Shown: positions 30,538 to 42,138 of the stretch, piece after piece
Numbering within the stretch: position 1 is the stretch's first letter
Layout of the letters: every line of letters starts with the position of its first letter
Origin: Pyropia yezoensis
Taxonomy: Eukaryota; Rhodophyta; Bangiophyceae; Bangiales; Bangiaceae
Length of the DNA stretch: 64,000 nt
Assembly (NCBI GenBank): GCA_009829735.1
Contig: CM020620.1
Location: 26,072,951-26,136,950, forward strand
Reading direction: 5' to 3'
Translations under genes and position numbers: made by a program
The notes under the pieces: generated by a model
What the model was told of the DNA's origin: nothing
Databases searched by the model: none
What the model saw: the letters and a program-made list of their open reading frames with translations, nothing else

Positions 30538-32481
30538 CTAGGCACGCATGCTAGACTCTCCCACTCCACGGCCCTCGCCCTCACGTGGAGGCGAGCGGCG
30601 AGACCCACGCCGATAACGGTCTCCACTCGTTGGAAGGGGCGGCGGCTCCAAGTCGGAACCGTCGCGCCCCTCACGGTCGCGCAAGTGGCGCCGACCGTGG
30701 CTACTCTTCTGCCTGGTCTTGCGCGCAAGTTTGCGACGCAGACGCTGGACAGACTCCGTCTCCGATGGGGTAGAGGACTCCGAGACGGAGTAAGACAACT
30801 CGTCTTCCGACACGGAGGGAGAGCGCCGCGAGTGACGGCGACGACGGCGAGGAGGCGAGTATGCCCGGCTCGCACGACGCTTGCCACGCCCAAGTGGGGT
30901 TGGCTGGGGCATAATAGCCCCAATGCGAGCCAACTCGGCCGTCATAAACTCCGCCACCGACTCGCAACTCGCGGTCGCCACTGCAGTACGAACGCGCTCC
31001 TCAAGTTGAGGAGTCTCGGAACTTTGGAGGGTTGCGGTCGACGCGGCCAACCAGGAAATGGTGCGCACCAACGTGGTGATCATCATCTCTGAGGTTAGAG
31101 GCGTGGGCGGTAACACCAACTTGGGGTATACCGTCAGGAGGGTGGCCCCCAAGTTGGGAGACACCGGTGTGGATGACTCCACGGCCACGCTGATCGGGAT
31201 GTTCCCGTGAGGCTGGAAAGGAACAGGAGGAAGCGGAGGGGCACGCCGAGGTGGCGGTACCCGGGTGTAACTGCGACCCCGACTTGGGGCCCCCGCAGTA
31301 GGTTGAGTCATATGGTCATCATATGAGGGCACAGCCATAACTATGGGCTTGTCCGGGGGTGGCGCAGTGTGGCGATCCACCCCCGGGGCATACGGGTAGT
31401 CCCCGATGCCCAACCCCTCTCGTAGGACCACACGGCCGTCGTGAAGTTCACGAGCGACCCACACGAACTGGCGAAGTGCGCCATCGTCCTTGGGCCCACG
31501 AGTGGGGCGGCGCAACTTGTGCTCAATGCTCTCCCACTCGATAAGCTTATGGAGCCGGAGCATCTCCTCAAGTAGAGTGAGTTGTCCTGATGAGCACCCC
31601 TCAGCAACTAGCTGAGGGGTGAGCTGTTCCAAACCTTGGAGGAGCCGGAGGGGGAGATGCCAGAGCATCCCCCGCCGCTGAACACAGGACACCCAGGTCG
31701 ACATGACCTCGAGGAGCCACTGGGTGGCCAACATGGCCCACACCAGGTGATCAGGGGCAGCCGTCAACATGACGGAGCCGAAGTGGTCAAGCAACCGTGG
31801 CAACAATGCCGGGAACCCGTAGGGGACCTCAACTTGAGGCCACCACTCGGGCTTCTTCGGGTAGTATTGCTCCTTACTGGCAGCAGACTGCTGAGGAAAC
31901 TCAAGTTGAGCCGAGGTCACCAAGTAGGGACCTCGCCGGAAGTCCTTCTCCATCCGCACATCAAAGTGATGAGTGTGCGGATCGGCCTCGTGAAGGTACG
32001 GGGGGCGAGTTGCCACCGCGTCCCAAGTGAAGGTCGGCAAGTCGCCGGGACCCGGGATAGTTCCCCCGCGGTCCACCATGGCCTTGGCCCGCTGCACGTC
32101 CTCGACCTCCTCGTCGTCCAGGAAGGCAAACTGGTCCGTCCTGAAGCCGGCAGGGAACCCGACCCTACGGGGATACTTCTCCCGTAGGCGGTCCCATACC
32201 CGACCCATCGCTGCGCCGAGTCGGCCACAGCGAAGAACAGTCAACCCCTCCTCATACAGAGGCCAAGCGGGGTAAAACCACCGCCCCAAGGCCTCACGCG
32301 GGACAACTTGTCCCGCCTCCGGGGGAGATCCTGCCGTCAACCCAAAGCCGGGTGACGCGGGAGTCCCACCCCCCGGAGCGATCGCGGAGCCCCCGCCGGA
32401 AGTCCCGGCAGGCGCTGCACCGTAGGAGGTGTCCTCCATACGCTCATCAAGAGAGTCCGTCTCCACTCCCGGAGTCGCCAT
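30538..32481 (-). CDS. Antisense accessory ORF of element C (intact)
   Basis: The protein is 647 aa from the ATG at 32481 (MATPGVETDSLDERMED), on the strand opposite gag-pol and ending 112 bases from the pol stop. A frame open further up begins only with TTG. After a Gly/Pro-rich N-terminus there is a compact region rich in Trp, Tyr and Leu (WFYPAWPLYEEGL, EQYYPKKPEWWPQVEVPYGF, LATQWLLEVMSTWV), colinear with element A. A Pro-rich linker follows, then a C-terminal domain dense in Arg-Ser and Arg-Arg (RRRRRHSRRSPSVSEDELSY, RRHLRDREGRDG) that resembles RS domains or nuclear-targeting sequence. Element E keeps the last 140 codons (42726-43147). Function unknown; no database family recognised. Confidence 0.82.
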   Translation of the reverse strand: MATPGVETDSLDERMEDTSYGAAPAGTSGGGSAIAPGGGTPASPGFGLTAGSPPEAGQVVPREALGRWFYPAWPLYEEGLTVLRCGRLGAAMGRVWDRLREKYPRRVGFPAGFRTDQFAFLDDEEVEDVQRAKAMVDRGGTIPGPGDLPTFTWDAVATRPPYLHEADPHTHHFDVRMEKDFRRGPYLVTSAQLEFPQQSAASKEQYYPKKPEWWPQVEVPYGFPALLPRLLDHFGSVMLTAAPDHLVWAMLATQWLLEVMSTWVSCVQRRGMLWHLPLRLLQGLEQLTPQLVAEGCSSGQLTLLEEMLRLHKLIEWESIEHKLRRPTRGPKDDGALRQFVWVARELHDGRVVLREGLGIGDYPYAPGVDRHTAPPPDKPIVMAVPSYDDHMTQPTAGAPSRGRSYTRVPPPRRAPPLPPVPFQPHGNIPISVAVESSTPVSPNLGATLLTVYPKLVLPPTPLTSEMMITTLVRTISWLAASTATLQSSETPQLEERVRTAVATASCESVAEFMTAELARIGAIMPQPTPLGRGKRRASRAYSPPRRRRRHSRRSPSVSEDELSYSVSESSTPSETESVQRLRRKLARKTRQKSSHGRRHLRDREGRDGSDLEPPPLPTSGDRYRRGSRRSPPREGEGRGVGESSMRA

Positions 32482-32822
32482 GGCTCTCCCCAAGTTGGGG
32501 AGAGACGTCCTGGCTATCGCGGCACGAGACCCGCCTCGAGTTGAGGGGGACTCGGATCGTGGGTAAACGGGTGGCCTCCCCAGCGTGGGGTGGCCCCGTG
32601 TAAGGTGAAGGAGAAGTGGTGGTGGTGGTGAGGTGTGAACCGAGGAGAGCAAGCTGCCAAGTGGGCAAGCTTGAGGAGAGGGGCGGCCAACGTGACCGCC
32701 TCCACATCCGCGTTACGTACTCAAGGGGGGACAGCAAGTCGCGTCCCCCCCAACGCCGAGACGTGCGTTTACGCACCCCCTCACAGGGCCGACCGGGTCG
32801 GTCGGAACTGAGGAGAGGGGAG
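32482..32822. other. Element C region between antisense ORF start and 3' LTR, with polypurine tract
   Basis: 341 bases with no ORF of note. The tract GAGGAGAGGGGAG at 32810-32822 directly precedes the 3' LTR and should prime plus-strand DNA synthesis. A minus-strand promoter for the antisense ORF would have to lie here or in the LTR; no clear motif is seen. Confidence 0.6.
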
Positions 32823-33290
32823 TGTGGCAGTATTGACCCCCAGGTAGGGGGCAACACGTGCCATGCAAGGGGCGGCAGGCCACTAGCCTGATCCGTTCCT
32901 CCCCCTGCATTTGGGTCCATATTCCCTAAGTTCGGGATAGTTAGCTTAGTAGTAAATCCAACTTGGATTTGAGGGTTTTCTGCATTTATCGTCTTGAATT
33001 TTCGTGTGGCCCGGTGGGCAGGTGCTGGGGTGGGAGATTCTGAGTGGCGAGATTCTGAGTGGACCCTGGGGGGATAAGGGGAGGGACAGCGGGGCTTGGC
33101 CCTGCGTCCCCGTCCCGACCAAGAAACTGTTGGACCACACACCATCATCTTGTTTGTCCGTGGGGGGATTGCCCCACAACAGGGATAGAGTGTGTGCGAC
33201 TTGCACTTCTTCCGGTTCCCCCGACACGGGAGGCAGCCCTCGCACACCGCCCCAACTTGGGTACTGTGTGTGCGAGTGGTTTTTGCCACA
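32823..33290 (+). repeat. 3' LTR of element C
   Basis: 468 bp; reads identical to 23913-24380. It is followed by the GTCTC duplication and then element O gag. Confidence 0.96.
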
Positions 33291-33637
33291 GTCTCCTTAG
33301 GAGACGATGCCTTCACAGCGGGAACTGGAGGGGTGGGCGTTCCCTCAGAACCCATCCCCGCCACGGGATGGACCCCAGGGAGGTCGCCGAGGCCGATTGA
33401 ATTCCCTTCCTCGCGTCCCGTCCGCAGCGGGAAGAGAGGTTCGCCCAATGGGCCCCCCGAACCGATTTCCAGCGAGGGTAGACGAGTGGTCACCCTACGG
33501 GTGGCCAGGTCGTCCAGTCCAGCCCCGAGGGCGTGAGTCGGAAGAGCAGCTCCCGTCGCGCTCTCCCTCGTCACGGACGAACCGCCCTCAAGGACTCCCG
33601 TCTCCCCCCGAGGGGGATTCTGCTTGTCATCTGACAT
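33291..33637 (-). pseudogene. Element O gag, N-terminal piece
   Basis: It starts with ATG at 33637 (MSDDKQNPPRGETG) and runs as a hydrophilic Gly/Ser/Pro-rich N-terminus to the C insertion at 33291-33295; it then continues at 23907. The leader between the start and the primer binding site is about 95 bases. Confidence 0.85.
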
Positions 33638-33733
33638 CACGACAACCGCGTTCCCTTAGGGAAGACAGAGCACAACCACAGAAAGAGTACGAAGAAGGGG
33701 TAGACCCCTTTGGCCAGAAGGAACCTAGTCCCC

Positions 33734-33751
33734 TCCCCCGCTGATCCACCA
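33734..33751 (-). other. Degenerate primer binding site of element O
   Basis: It matches the 18-mer of A, B and C with two mismatches and lies two bases inside the LTR end at 33754. Confidence 0.8.
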
Positions 33752-33753
33752 AA

Positions 33754-34445
33754 TGTAGTGGTTTTACGTACCTTAGGCGCCTAGCACCCAGAACACACAG
33801 AGAAACGACCCACAAAGAACGCGGGGAGACCGGAGAAAGACAGAACCGCCGACCGCCTGGCTGGTTCACGCGGGGATCCGCGACCAGGACGACAGTGTTC
33901 AAGCACACGCAAGTCTGTTTTTTTTCGAAGGGGGAAGCAACGCGCACCTCCACGCACACTCTTACTCTCTCTCACCCGCACCCAGCAACCCTCCAACCCG
34001 GGCCACGTGCGAGCCAATCAAAACCCTCCAACATGTCCGGAGGGCCCCCTCCCCCACGGATCATCCCTGCCAGCGGGGCAGGAATCTCCAAGATACGGGG
34101 GAAGAGGAGCCCCGCCGGACATCAGTGCCAACACTCAAGATCTCCCCAATCTCACAATCACGCAAAATACACAATCAAAATCCAAACCCCAAATGCATCC
34201 CATCCCGGAATATTGACCAATGGCCAATTCCGGTCAGGGGAAATTCCCATACACTGGAAATCCCAACATGGGCTCCAGAACCAATGGCGACCCGGTCCCA
34301 TCTCCATAGGAGGGGACCAATCGGAAGCCAGTAAAATCCTAAGGGGCCAAATCGGCCCCGTCCTCCTCACTAGGAAGGTGGGCACAGGGGTACGACGCGA
34401 TCTCTTCGAGGACCCCCTACGTGGAGGGCCCATAGGGTCCCTACA
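33754..34445 (-). repeat. 5' LTR of element O (family 4)
   Basis: A 692-bp segment with TGTAGGGA...CACTACA ends, placed between the O primer binding site and the abrupt start of element D sequence. No second copy exists in the window, so the outer edge at 34445 is inferred from the terminal CA and from where homology of D to element B resumes. Confidence 0.75.
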
Positions 34446-35416
34446 TGTTGGCCTCCCGGCCGGTCCACCCGTTGCAGGGGACCTTCACCCTCGAGGTTAC
34501 CCTCGGGCAGGCGTCCTCCTTCTTGCTGTCCGTTCGCCGGCAGGGGCGCCTGTTTCATCTTCCGACGGGTGTCCGTCGGCACATCGGACAGCTGGGCGTG
34601 GACATGATAGCTGCCAAGACCGGGTTGGCCCGGGAGTTCGAGGCCCTGCTGACCGTTCAAGACGCCGTGAGCTGGGCTAGGGTGCTGGCCCTTCCCCCGT
34701 ACCGGGACCCGCAGGCTGGGGCTACCCCCTTGCCTCGTCACTCGTTGCGTATCCGGCGTACTCAGCCGGGTGAGCCCAATTGCTGTGGGTGGGCGTCCAC
34801 CGAGGCCGTTCCTGACCTGGGTATTCCCATGGTTATCCATGACCCTCTTCAGGTCCTCGCCCCGTGGTTCGGTAACCCGGTACCGATGGCGGTTGGCCCT
34901 CGTCCCCGAGAGTGGGACTCTGCGGGTGGGGGGCGTGAGGTGTCCCGTCGCCGGGCGGAGCCCCGCCGGGTTTACGGTGGAGCCCAATCGGTGGGGTCCT
35001 ACCGGGCCTCGTATCAGGCGGCACCGGCTCCGGTGGTAGCCGTGTCGGCTCCGGTGGCTTCTCTGGCTGCGCCAGTGTCACCTTCCGCCCCTGTCATGCG
35101 TGACGGGGGTCCTTGTCTCTGGCATGAGGGCGTTGACGCCCTTATTGCCCGCGCGATGCGGATGAGTCTCTCTGTTAGCTGGGGGGATATCCCCCCAGGT
35201 GCTGCGCTGATCGGTTCCGCGCGTTGCTTTGGTGGCGTGTTGTACCGCCTCCAGACAGCTCTGGAGGACGTGGAGGCTGGCCGCAGCACCCTCGTCAAGC
35301 TATGAACCGAGGTGACTCGGGCGATTGACCGTCGCGAGATTGCCGACCGGTGGAGCATGGAGGTGTACGCGATTACGCGTGAGTGGCCTCCCTCTGGCAG
35401 TGGGTCTACCCACTGA
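34446..35416 (+). pseudogene. Antisense accessory ORF of element D, C-terminal part
   Basis: It matches the C-terminal half of the element B antisense ORF along most of its length (LSVRRQGRLFHLPTGVRRHI, VPDLGIPMVIHDPLQVLAPW, LSVSWGDIPPGAAL). A TGA at about 35303-35305 replaces a Cys codon of B, after which similarity continues to the shared stop near 35414. The N-terminal part was removed at the O boundary. Protein-level conservation over an older copy argues that this strand is the coding one. Confidence 0.8.
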
Positions 35417-35866
35417 GAAGTGGTCTTGCTTGTGAGGGAGAGGGACCCGGTGACCCTTATGGTGGCCGGGTAGTAGTGAGTATAAACTCATCCCCCGCTG
35501 GGGCGCTTGCATGATACGAATGCCTGCCTTTGGGGAGTACGCCGTCTGACTTAGGCGTGGCCTGCCTCGGTTCTTTCTCGCGCCCCCAACCCATCCTGGT
35601 TGGTTAATACTTATGAAGGTCAACCTTCCTTGGTCCGTCACTTGCCCCATGGATGAGGGTTTACATTGGTGTAAGCCTCAGGTTACTTAGACATTATCGG
35701 AGCTAGTTATCTCTTTCAAGTAAACTTGTAAAAGTCAGTAGCTTACTCAGTTTGCCTAAGTCCGCTCCAACTTAGTGAACCTAAGTCTTGCCGAATCCAT
35801 GTGACACCCTACTTAGTAGGTATAGGCCTCACCCCCCAACAGCCGAAGTCGGTGTCGGTTGAGTTG

Positions 35867-38800
35867 TTACAGCAGGCGTCGTCGCCTCATGAAAGGCATG
35901 AGAAGTTGGCGGGGTATATTTGCCGCCTGTTTTCAGGTGGGTGAGTCGTATCCGACCCACATCACCTTGACGTACCAGGGTCCTGGTAGGTCTGGGTCGG
36001 TGTGTCCGACCACGCTCTCTACTTGGTATGGAATCCCATCCGGTCCCACCGGGTCATCTGACCGGTGGGTTGTCAGAGCTTCATGTAGCAACCCAGCCGG
36101 TACCGGCTGAGGCTGTTCCGGCTTCGGAGCAGGTGTCACGTCATTGAGGCTGATGCGTTGTATCTCCGTATCGGAGTGCAGGATGACAGAGTGATCATCT
36201 CTGTGTAAGATCTAGTACGGTCCCTTGACCGGTTGCATTAGCTTGTTTCCTCGGAACTTCTGGTGTCTGATGTAGACCCAGTCACCTGTTACCAGGGTTG
36301 CGTTGCGTACCCGTAGCCGGGCGTTAAAGTTCTTCTTGTATCGAAGTTGTGTACGGTCAAGGGCACCCTTGAGCTTGGGTATCATTCACGATAGCTTGGC
36401 CAACCAAGCTAAGTGGATCCGTTCGGCGGGTCGGCCCTTCGGTATATCATACCGAGTGCATCTGCCCGGTGGCAGCGTGAGGTTACCGACGCCCATCGGC
36501 ATGACCCATTCCAGTGGGGCAATGCTGGTACTCCGTTGGGGCCTGGCATTGCATGCCAGAGTCAAGACGGACAGAAGCCTGTCCCACGTTTTCGTGTGCT
36601 CTGCCACATAGCATTGGAGCATCTCGACGATGGTGCGGTTGAACCGCTCCACCTGTCCGTTGGATTGCGGGTGGTAGTCGGATGCCCGACGGGGTTCGAT
36701 ACAGAACATGCCCAGGACCTTAGTGCAGAATGCTGACGTAAGGTTTGCTCCGTTATCGGAGAGAAGTTGCTTCTTTACTCCGTAAGCGCTGATCCAGTGG
36801 TCAACCACTGCGTTCATGATGGTGTAGGCCGTATCGTCCGGGATTGCTACTGCCCATGACAGCTTAGTAAAGCGATCCGACATGACCAGGATGTACCTGT
36901 TCCCTTCTTCCGTTTCCGGAAGTGGCCCGAGTATGTCGATAGCGACTTGTTCGTTGGGCCCATCCGGGGGGAACAGTTTCATAGCGGATGCCCGCCTATG
37001 AAGACTCATACGATTCCGTGAACACGGGTGGCATCCCCGCACGTGGTCGATTACATCGAAGGCCATTGCTGGCCAGTAGAAGAACCTTCACATTGCTGCG
37101 AACACGCGCGAACCCCCCGGGTGTTCGGCTGTGGGGTTCTCGTGTTCTCGTTCCATGACGGCTTGTCGTAGGGACACGGGAACCACGACCAGATGCCGAC
37201 CATCGGCGGGTGCCCGCCGGTATATGAGTCCGTCCTCGTTCTCGGAGAAGATGCCGGCCGTGCCGGCCAGGAGGTTAGCACGATGGCGTTGACAGTCATC
37301 GTCATTGGCCTGTGCCTCGCGGAAGTCCGCGAGGGTCAATGGGCACGCAAGGTGTGTCATGGTATGGTCAACCATACCTTGGGTAGCGTTACCCACCATG
37401 CAAACCGGTACAACCGGGATGTCCTCGTCCACTTGTCGGGTATCCCCGCTAGGTGTATCGAGTCGCGACAGCGCGTCCCCCAGATGATGGGTAGAGCCGG
37501 CCTTATATATGGTCCGGTAGTCGTGCTCGGCCATCTTCAGCCTCCACCGGGCTAGCCGACCGTGGCTGTCGGAATCCTTGTCACCAAGGTTGAGAAGCCA
37601 TCGTGAAGGTTCGTGGTCGGACATGACAATGTACCTGGAACCTTCTAGGTATGGCCGGAGCAGTTGCACTGCCCATATGACTCCGAGGCACTCGCGCTCG
37701 GTGGCACTATAGCTACGCTCAGCCGGGTTGAGTGTCCGGCTGAAGTATTCTACCGGGTGTAGGTCCGGGATAGCATTATCGGTACAGATGATGGTCTCTC
37801 CCTGTAACAGGGTGCATCCCACTTGGGTATCGCAGGCATCGACGTCGATGACGAAGGTCCCGCGTCTATGCGGCAACGCAAGCACGGGTGGGGCTAGCAG
37901 GGCTTGCTCGAGCAGCTCGAATGCCTCTCCCTCGCTGGGCGAGGGAGGTTGGAGTACATTTGGCAAGGCGCTGCTCGTCAGAACCGTTAACGGTTTGGCT
38001 ATACGAGCAAAGTCCTTGACGAACCGTCGGTATACATTGCACATCCCCAGGAAGCTTTTCAGCCGTGTCTGGGTGGTTGGGTATCGCGCGTCCCGGAGTG
38101 CCCGGGTATTAGCTTAGAGCACTCACCCCGGCGTTCCGCAAGAGGGTGAGTACCTCATCGACATGTTGCACATGGTCATCCATGTTGCGCGAGAAGACGA
38201 TGACGTCGTCCAAGTACACCAGGCAGTTACGCCACTTGACTCCCGACAGTATATTGTCGATGGCCCGCTGGAATCTGGCGGGGGCGTTGGACAATCCGAA
38301 GGGCATCCTTAGGAGCTCGTACACGCCAATGCGACAGACGAACGCCGTCTTGGGGATATCCTCCTCCGCAACGGGGATCCGCCAGTACCCGGCATTGCAG
38401 TCGATAGTGGTAGACACTGTGGCTTCCCCCAGCGAGTCGATGCACTCGTCCATCCTTGGTAAAGGGTATGAGTCTTTCTTGGTAACCAAGTTGAGGCGTC
38501 GATAATCGATGCAGAACCGAGGGGTTTGATCCTTCTTCGGTACGATAGCGACTGAGGCGCCCCACTCCGACATGGAAGGTCGGATCACCTTAGCTTCACT
38601 CATCCTCTTCACTTCCCCATCAACGATCTCTCGTTGCATAGGTCCCGCGCGATGCGGTTGCGACCGCGCTGGTCGTGCACCTGGTACCAGGTCTATACGG
38701 TGTTGGGTTGCCCCAATGGTACCCAGCGCCCCGCCGGTCCACATGACGTCATGCTTTCTTAGCATCCGTCGTACCCCTTCAGCTACCGAATGGGTAAGGT

Positions 38801-39970
38801 GGTCGAGGTCAGCCTCGGCCAGTGCCTTCAAATCTTCTTGGTCCTTTGCCAGAATGTCTGCCGGAGCTGTCGATGGGTTAGGCTTCCCGTCATCGGGTTG
38901 CTGCCGCTCGGTGGTCTCGGCAACCGCCAGTACCTCAAGTGGTTCCAATTGACCTCCCTTGTCGGGGGTAAAGATTTCTCCTTTGTAGAGCTCGGCAATC
39001 CCGAGGATAGTTCCCTTCGGAAGGGTGACTGCCTTACGGCGATAGTTCGCCATCACAAGCAGTGATGACCCCCCCGCTGGGAGGTCTACGATACCGTTGA
39101 CCATGGTCAACCCATGGCGCTTGTAGGATCGTAGGTCGGACTGGACTCTGCAGATGCCTGCGAGGTCACAGTAAACCGGGAGGACGGTCTCCGATAACGG
39201 CTCAATGCGAGTCCGCTTAGCCAGCCGGAGTGTCTTCGGTTCTACGCTTGCGTATACCTCAGCCACGTTAACGTAGCTCCCTTGTAGCGTCAGGTCCCTG
39301 ACGATAGCTGTCTGTCCTCCCTTGGTCCCGTCGGCCTCTTGCAGCTCGACGGTCCTCCGGCCCGGCCGGATTGCATCAACGTGAACGTTGATGAAGGTGC
39401 ACCCCAGTATGCAGGGCACAGATAGAGTCTCACACACCAGGAAGTCAACTTCCGTAGTGAGATCCCCGATGGTGATTCGCAGCGACATCGCTGAGGTCGT
39501 ACGAGTGAGACGACCATTCGCATCCTTGATCGTGGGTCCCCGAGCAACTCGGACTCGCGGGAGCCGCTTGTCCGGGAGGGTTTTCTTCCGGATCAGTTAA
39601 GTCCAGCCCCTGTATCCAGTACAGGGTAATACGATCGGGTCGACTGGGGGTCAACCCCCAGTGTGGCTGATACCTTGAAGTTCTCCAGGGTGAATAGCAC
39701 GTGGCCTAAACCGATATCCGGTGTAGCTCGGGCATCCTGAACAGGGCCCTTGTCTGGTTCCATGTGATGGGGCTTCCCGTCCTCTCCTCCCAACCTTGGT
39801 GGTTGGTCATCAATCCCCTGACGCCGTGTCGTCGGGGCCGGAAGGTGTACCCGGGGATTGATGCGGCGTCGGCTCAACCGCGCTCTCCGTGGGACTTTCC
39901 CCGCGGCAGTCCAGGGTGGCTTGCTAGGGTTACCCCAGCGACCCCGTGTCGTCTTTCCTCTTACTCGTTT
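35867..39970 (-). pseudogene. Element D pol, decayed
   Basis: The whole polyprotein order of element B is recognisable (protease LDTGAG, RT with YLDDVIVF, RNase H, integrase, chromodomain-like end), but it is broken many times. There is a stop just after the protease motif (about 39593-39598), an internal deletion of roughly 90 bases just after YLDD (about 38105-38125), and stops near 37086, 36386 and 35930. Most stops stand where B has Trp or Arg codons (TGG or CGA). Confidence 0.92.
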
Positions 39971-42138
39971 CCCGTACTGGGCCGGGAACTATCTTCCGGG
40001 CTATCCGGGAGAGGAGGTGCCTCCTCGACTGCCAGTACTCCTCCTGGAGCTTGCTGCCTACCCGGTGCCGGGCCTCTGGCGGGGTAACCACCAATGGATG
40101 CCTTGCGTTGCGCCGCTACCTGTCAAGACTCCTCCGGGATGAGCGGGCATGCGGACACCCAGTGTTGGGGGTCTCCGCACAACAAACATCCGGACGTGCC
40201 GGCCGTCCCGGGCGTCCGCGTCGGGTTGGCTCCATAAGTCCGTTTGCCTGCCTCAGGCGCCCGAGTGCCCGCCCCTTGGTAAGCCTTGGGTCCCGGTGCC
40301 AGCCGAAACATGGACTCCCCCAACCGGTTGGCTCTACCAGCGATGTGCGGAGGTGCCTCCGTACGTACTGCCCATGTCGGCAGGGGCTGGTTGGGGCTAC
40401 CCGTAACAGGGGCATACCCCGTAGTCCGCACATACGGGACGCGCCGTCCCGCTCCCTCGTTACCCGGGAACTGGGTCCCAGCCGGGGCGATGTACGCTAC
40501 CGTACCATGCTCATCAATCACCGGCGTCGCCGGAAGCAACAGGTGGCCCTGTTGGTCGACTAGAGGTTCATCCTCACCGGTAGGGGTATGTTCGGTCGCC
40601 ACCAGTACTGGTGCGGCGTTACGCTCCACCTTCTCTTGCATCGGTACCGGGGTAAGACTGGGCTTGCCTCCCTCACCCTTGGGCTTCGGGGCCAAGGCGC
40701 ATTCCGGGTGTAGCACTCGGGAGGTGTCCCCTAGGGACTTGCACATATGCATCAGTCGACTGAAGTTCGTTCGGGCCGTATTGGCTCCCCGTGCGGATAT
40801 CCGCACGTAGTTGGGTACTCCTGCGAACAGGATGGCCCGTAGTTCCCCTTCGCCGAGGAGCTTCCCCAGCTCGTAGTCGAGCTCTTGGATCCGGCGTCCA
40901 AACATCTCCTTATCCTCCCAGGACTGGGCGGTGGCGGTGCGAAGGGCCCGATAGTGGTCCTCGCACTTGTCCTCACTGAGGTAGCTGCTCAGCAGCTCCT
41001 TCAGTATACCACGGTAATCCATTGGGGTGGCTGCGACCCTCATTCCAGGCAGCGGGGATGCCTGGCGGAGGATGCCTCGGACCCGTTCGTCAACAAAGAA
41101 CGGGAGGATCTCCAGCGCCAGCCCCTCGTTGACGAGTGCCTTGTCTGCGGCTGCCTTAAAGCTGGTCAGGAAGCCAATGACTTCCAACGGGCGTCCGTTC
41201 GGGCCCCCGAACATCGGGACTCCCTTCATAAGGGTCTGCATGGAGCGGATCGCTCGGTGCGAGGTCGTACGCATCGATTCCGATACGGCAGTGGATCGGT
41301 CTTCCAAACGATAGCGTTCAGGAGTCAGTACCGACCTGAAGACTTCGTTGACAATCTCCGTGTCAGCGTCCTGGATATCCAGTCGCTTGGCCAGTTGATG
41401 AGTAAACTCATCGGACTCCATCCGCTTCAGTAAGCTCGCAGTAACCTGCGCTGTCATCGCTTGCACCAGTGACGCTAGAAACTCCGGCGTCGGCGCCTCG
41501 GGTACCCGAGTTGCTTGGCTTTCGTCGTCGAGGGGGTACTGGGAGACGGTACCGTTTCCTTCCATCGCCGACTCTGTTTCGGCGTAAGTGTCCGCCGGAC
41601 CATGTCCGCGGAGCCCGCTCTGGGTGCTCCGAGCGTAGCGCTCCGTATGGCTACGTGTGAACTCAGCCGACGAGTCGGATCCATAACCTGCCGTGTCCGG
41701 GGGTTGTCCAGGAGTAGCAACACAGGGGTTGACCCTGGTGGCCTGCGAAAGTGGTCCGGCCGGTTCGAACCGTACCGGTGTGGGGGGGACCCGACGGGGT
41801 ACCGTCGTATGGCGCGCTGACATCAGCACCGCCATTGCGTATTCCGTACGCTCTTGACGGGCGCCAAGCCCGGTGAACCGGGCCTCGATGCGAGCCAACG
41901 ATGCCATCAGGGAGTCCCCTGGTGAAGGTGGCGGCGGAGTGAGGTCGGCCGAGGACGGTGGAGGCGGGCCGCCGCCACCTGCCGTCCAAGCCGTACCAAA
42001 CGTCGATCCGGCACCTGAGAGCATCGGCGTCTCAATGTTTTCGATCGGGTTACCGATCCCGGTTCCCGGGTTCAGCTCCGGGGTCGGCGTCGACGCCGAT
42101 CCGTCATCTTGAACGTTCCCCGTCTCTTGGGTGGACAT
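39961..42138 (-). pseudogene. Element D gag
   Basis: From ATG at 42138 it closely follows the B gag, including the capsid region and a CCHC knuckle (CLLCGDPQHWVSAC). A TGA at about 40123-40125 replaces an Arg codon just after the knuckle; the frame then continues to the original stop TAA at 39961-39963. Confidence 0.9.
39967..39973 (-). promoter_or_regulatory. Slippery heptamer GGGAAAC of element D
   Basis: It lies one codon before the TAA at 39961-39963, in the same frame register as in A, B and C, and is preserved although the rest of the element is decayed. Confidence 0.65.

Larger units (their letters stand above)
23913..33290 (+). mobile_element. Element C: complete, apparently intact Ty3/gypsy retrotransposon (family 3)
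   Basis: The 9,378-bp element has 468-bp LTRs (23913-24380 and 32823-33290) in which I find no difference. The duplication GTCTC lies at 23908-23912 and 33291-33295. Gag (648 aa), pol (1327 aa) and the antisense ORF (647 aa) are all uninterrupted. The purine tract GAGGAGAGGGGAG precedes the 3' LTR. It is the youngest insertion in the nest and the one most likely to be active or recently active. E and the lone LTR at 54092 belong to the same family. Confidence 0.97.

Noticed and set aside
32823-33640. Fusion of element C LTR frame with element O gag N-terminus
   Set aside because: The long minus frame crosses the LTR by chance; the GTCTC duplication at 33291 marks the true boundary.
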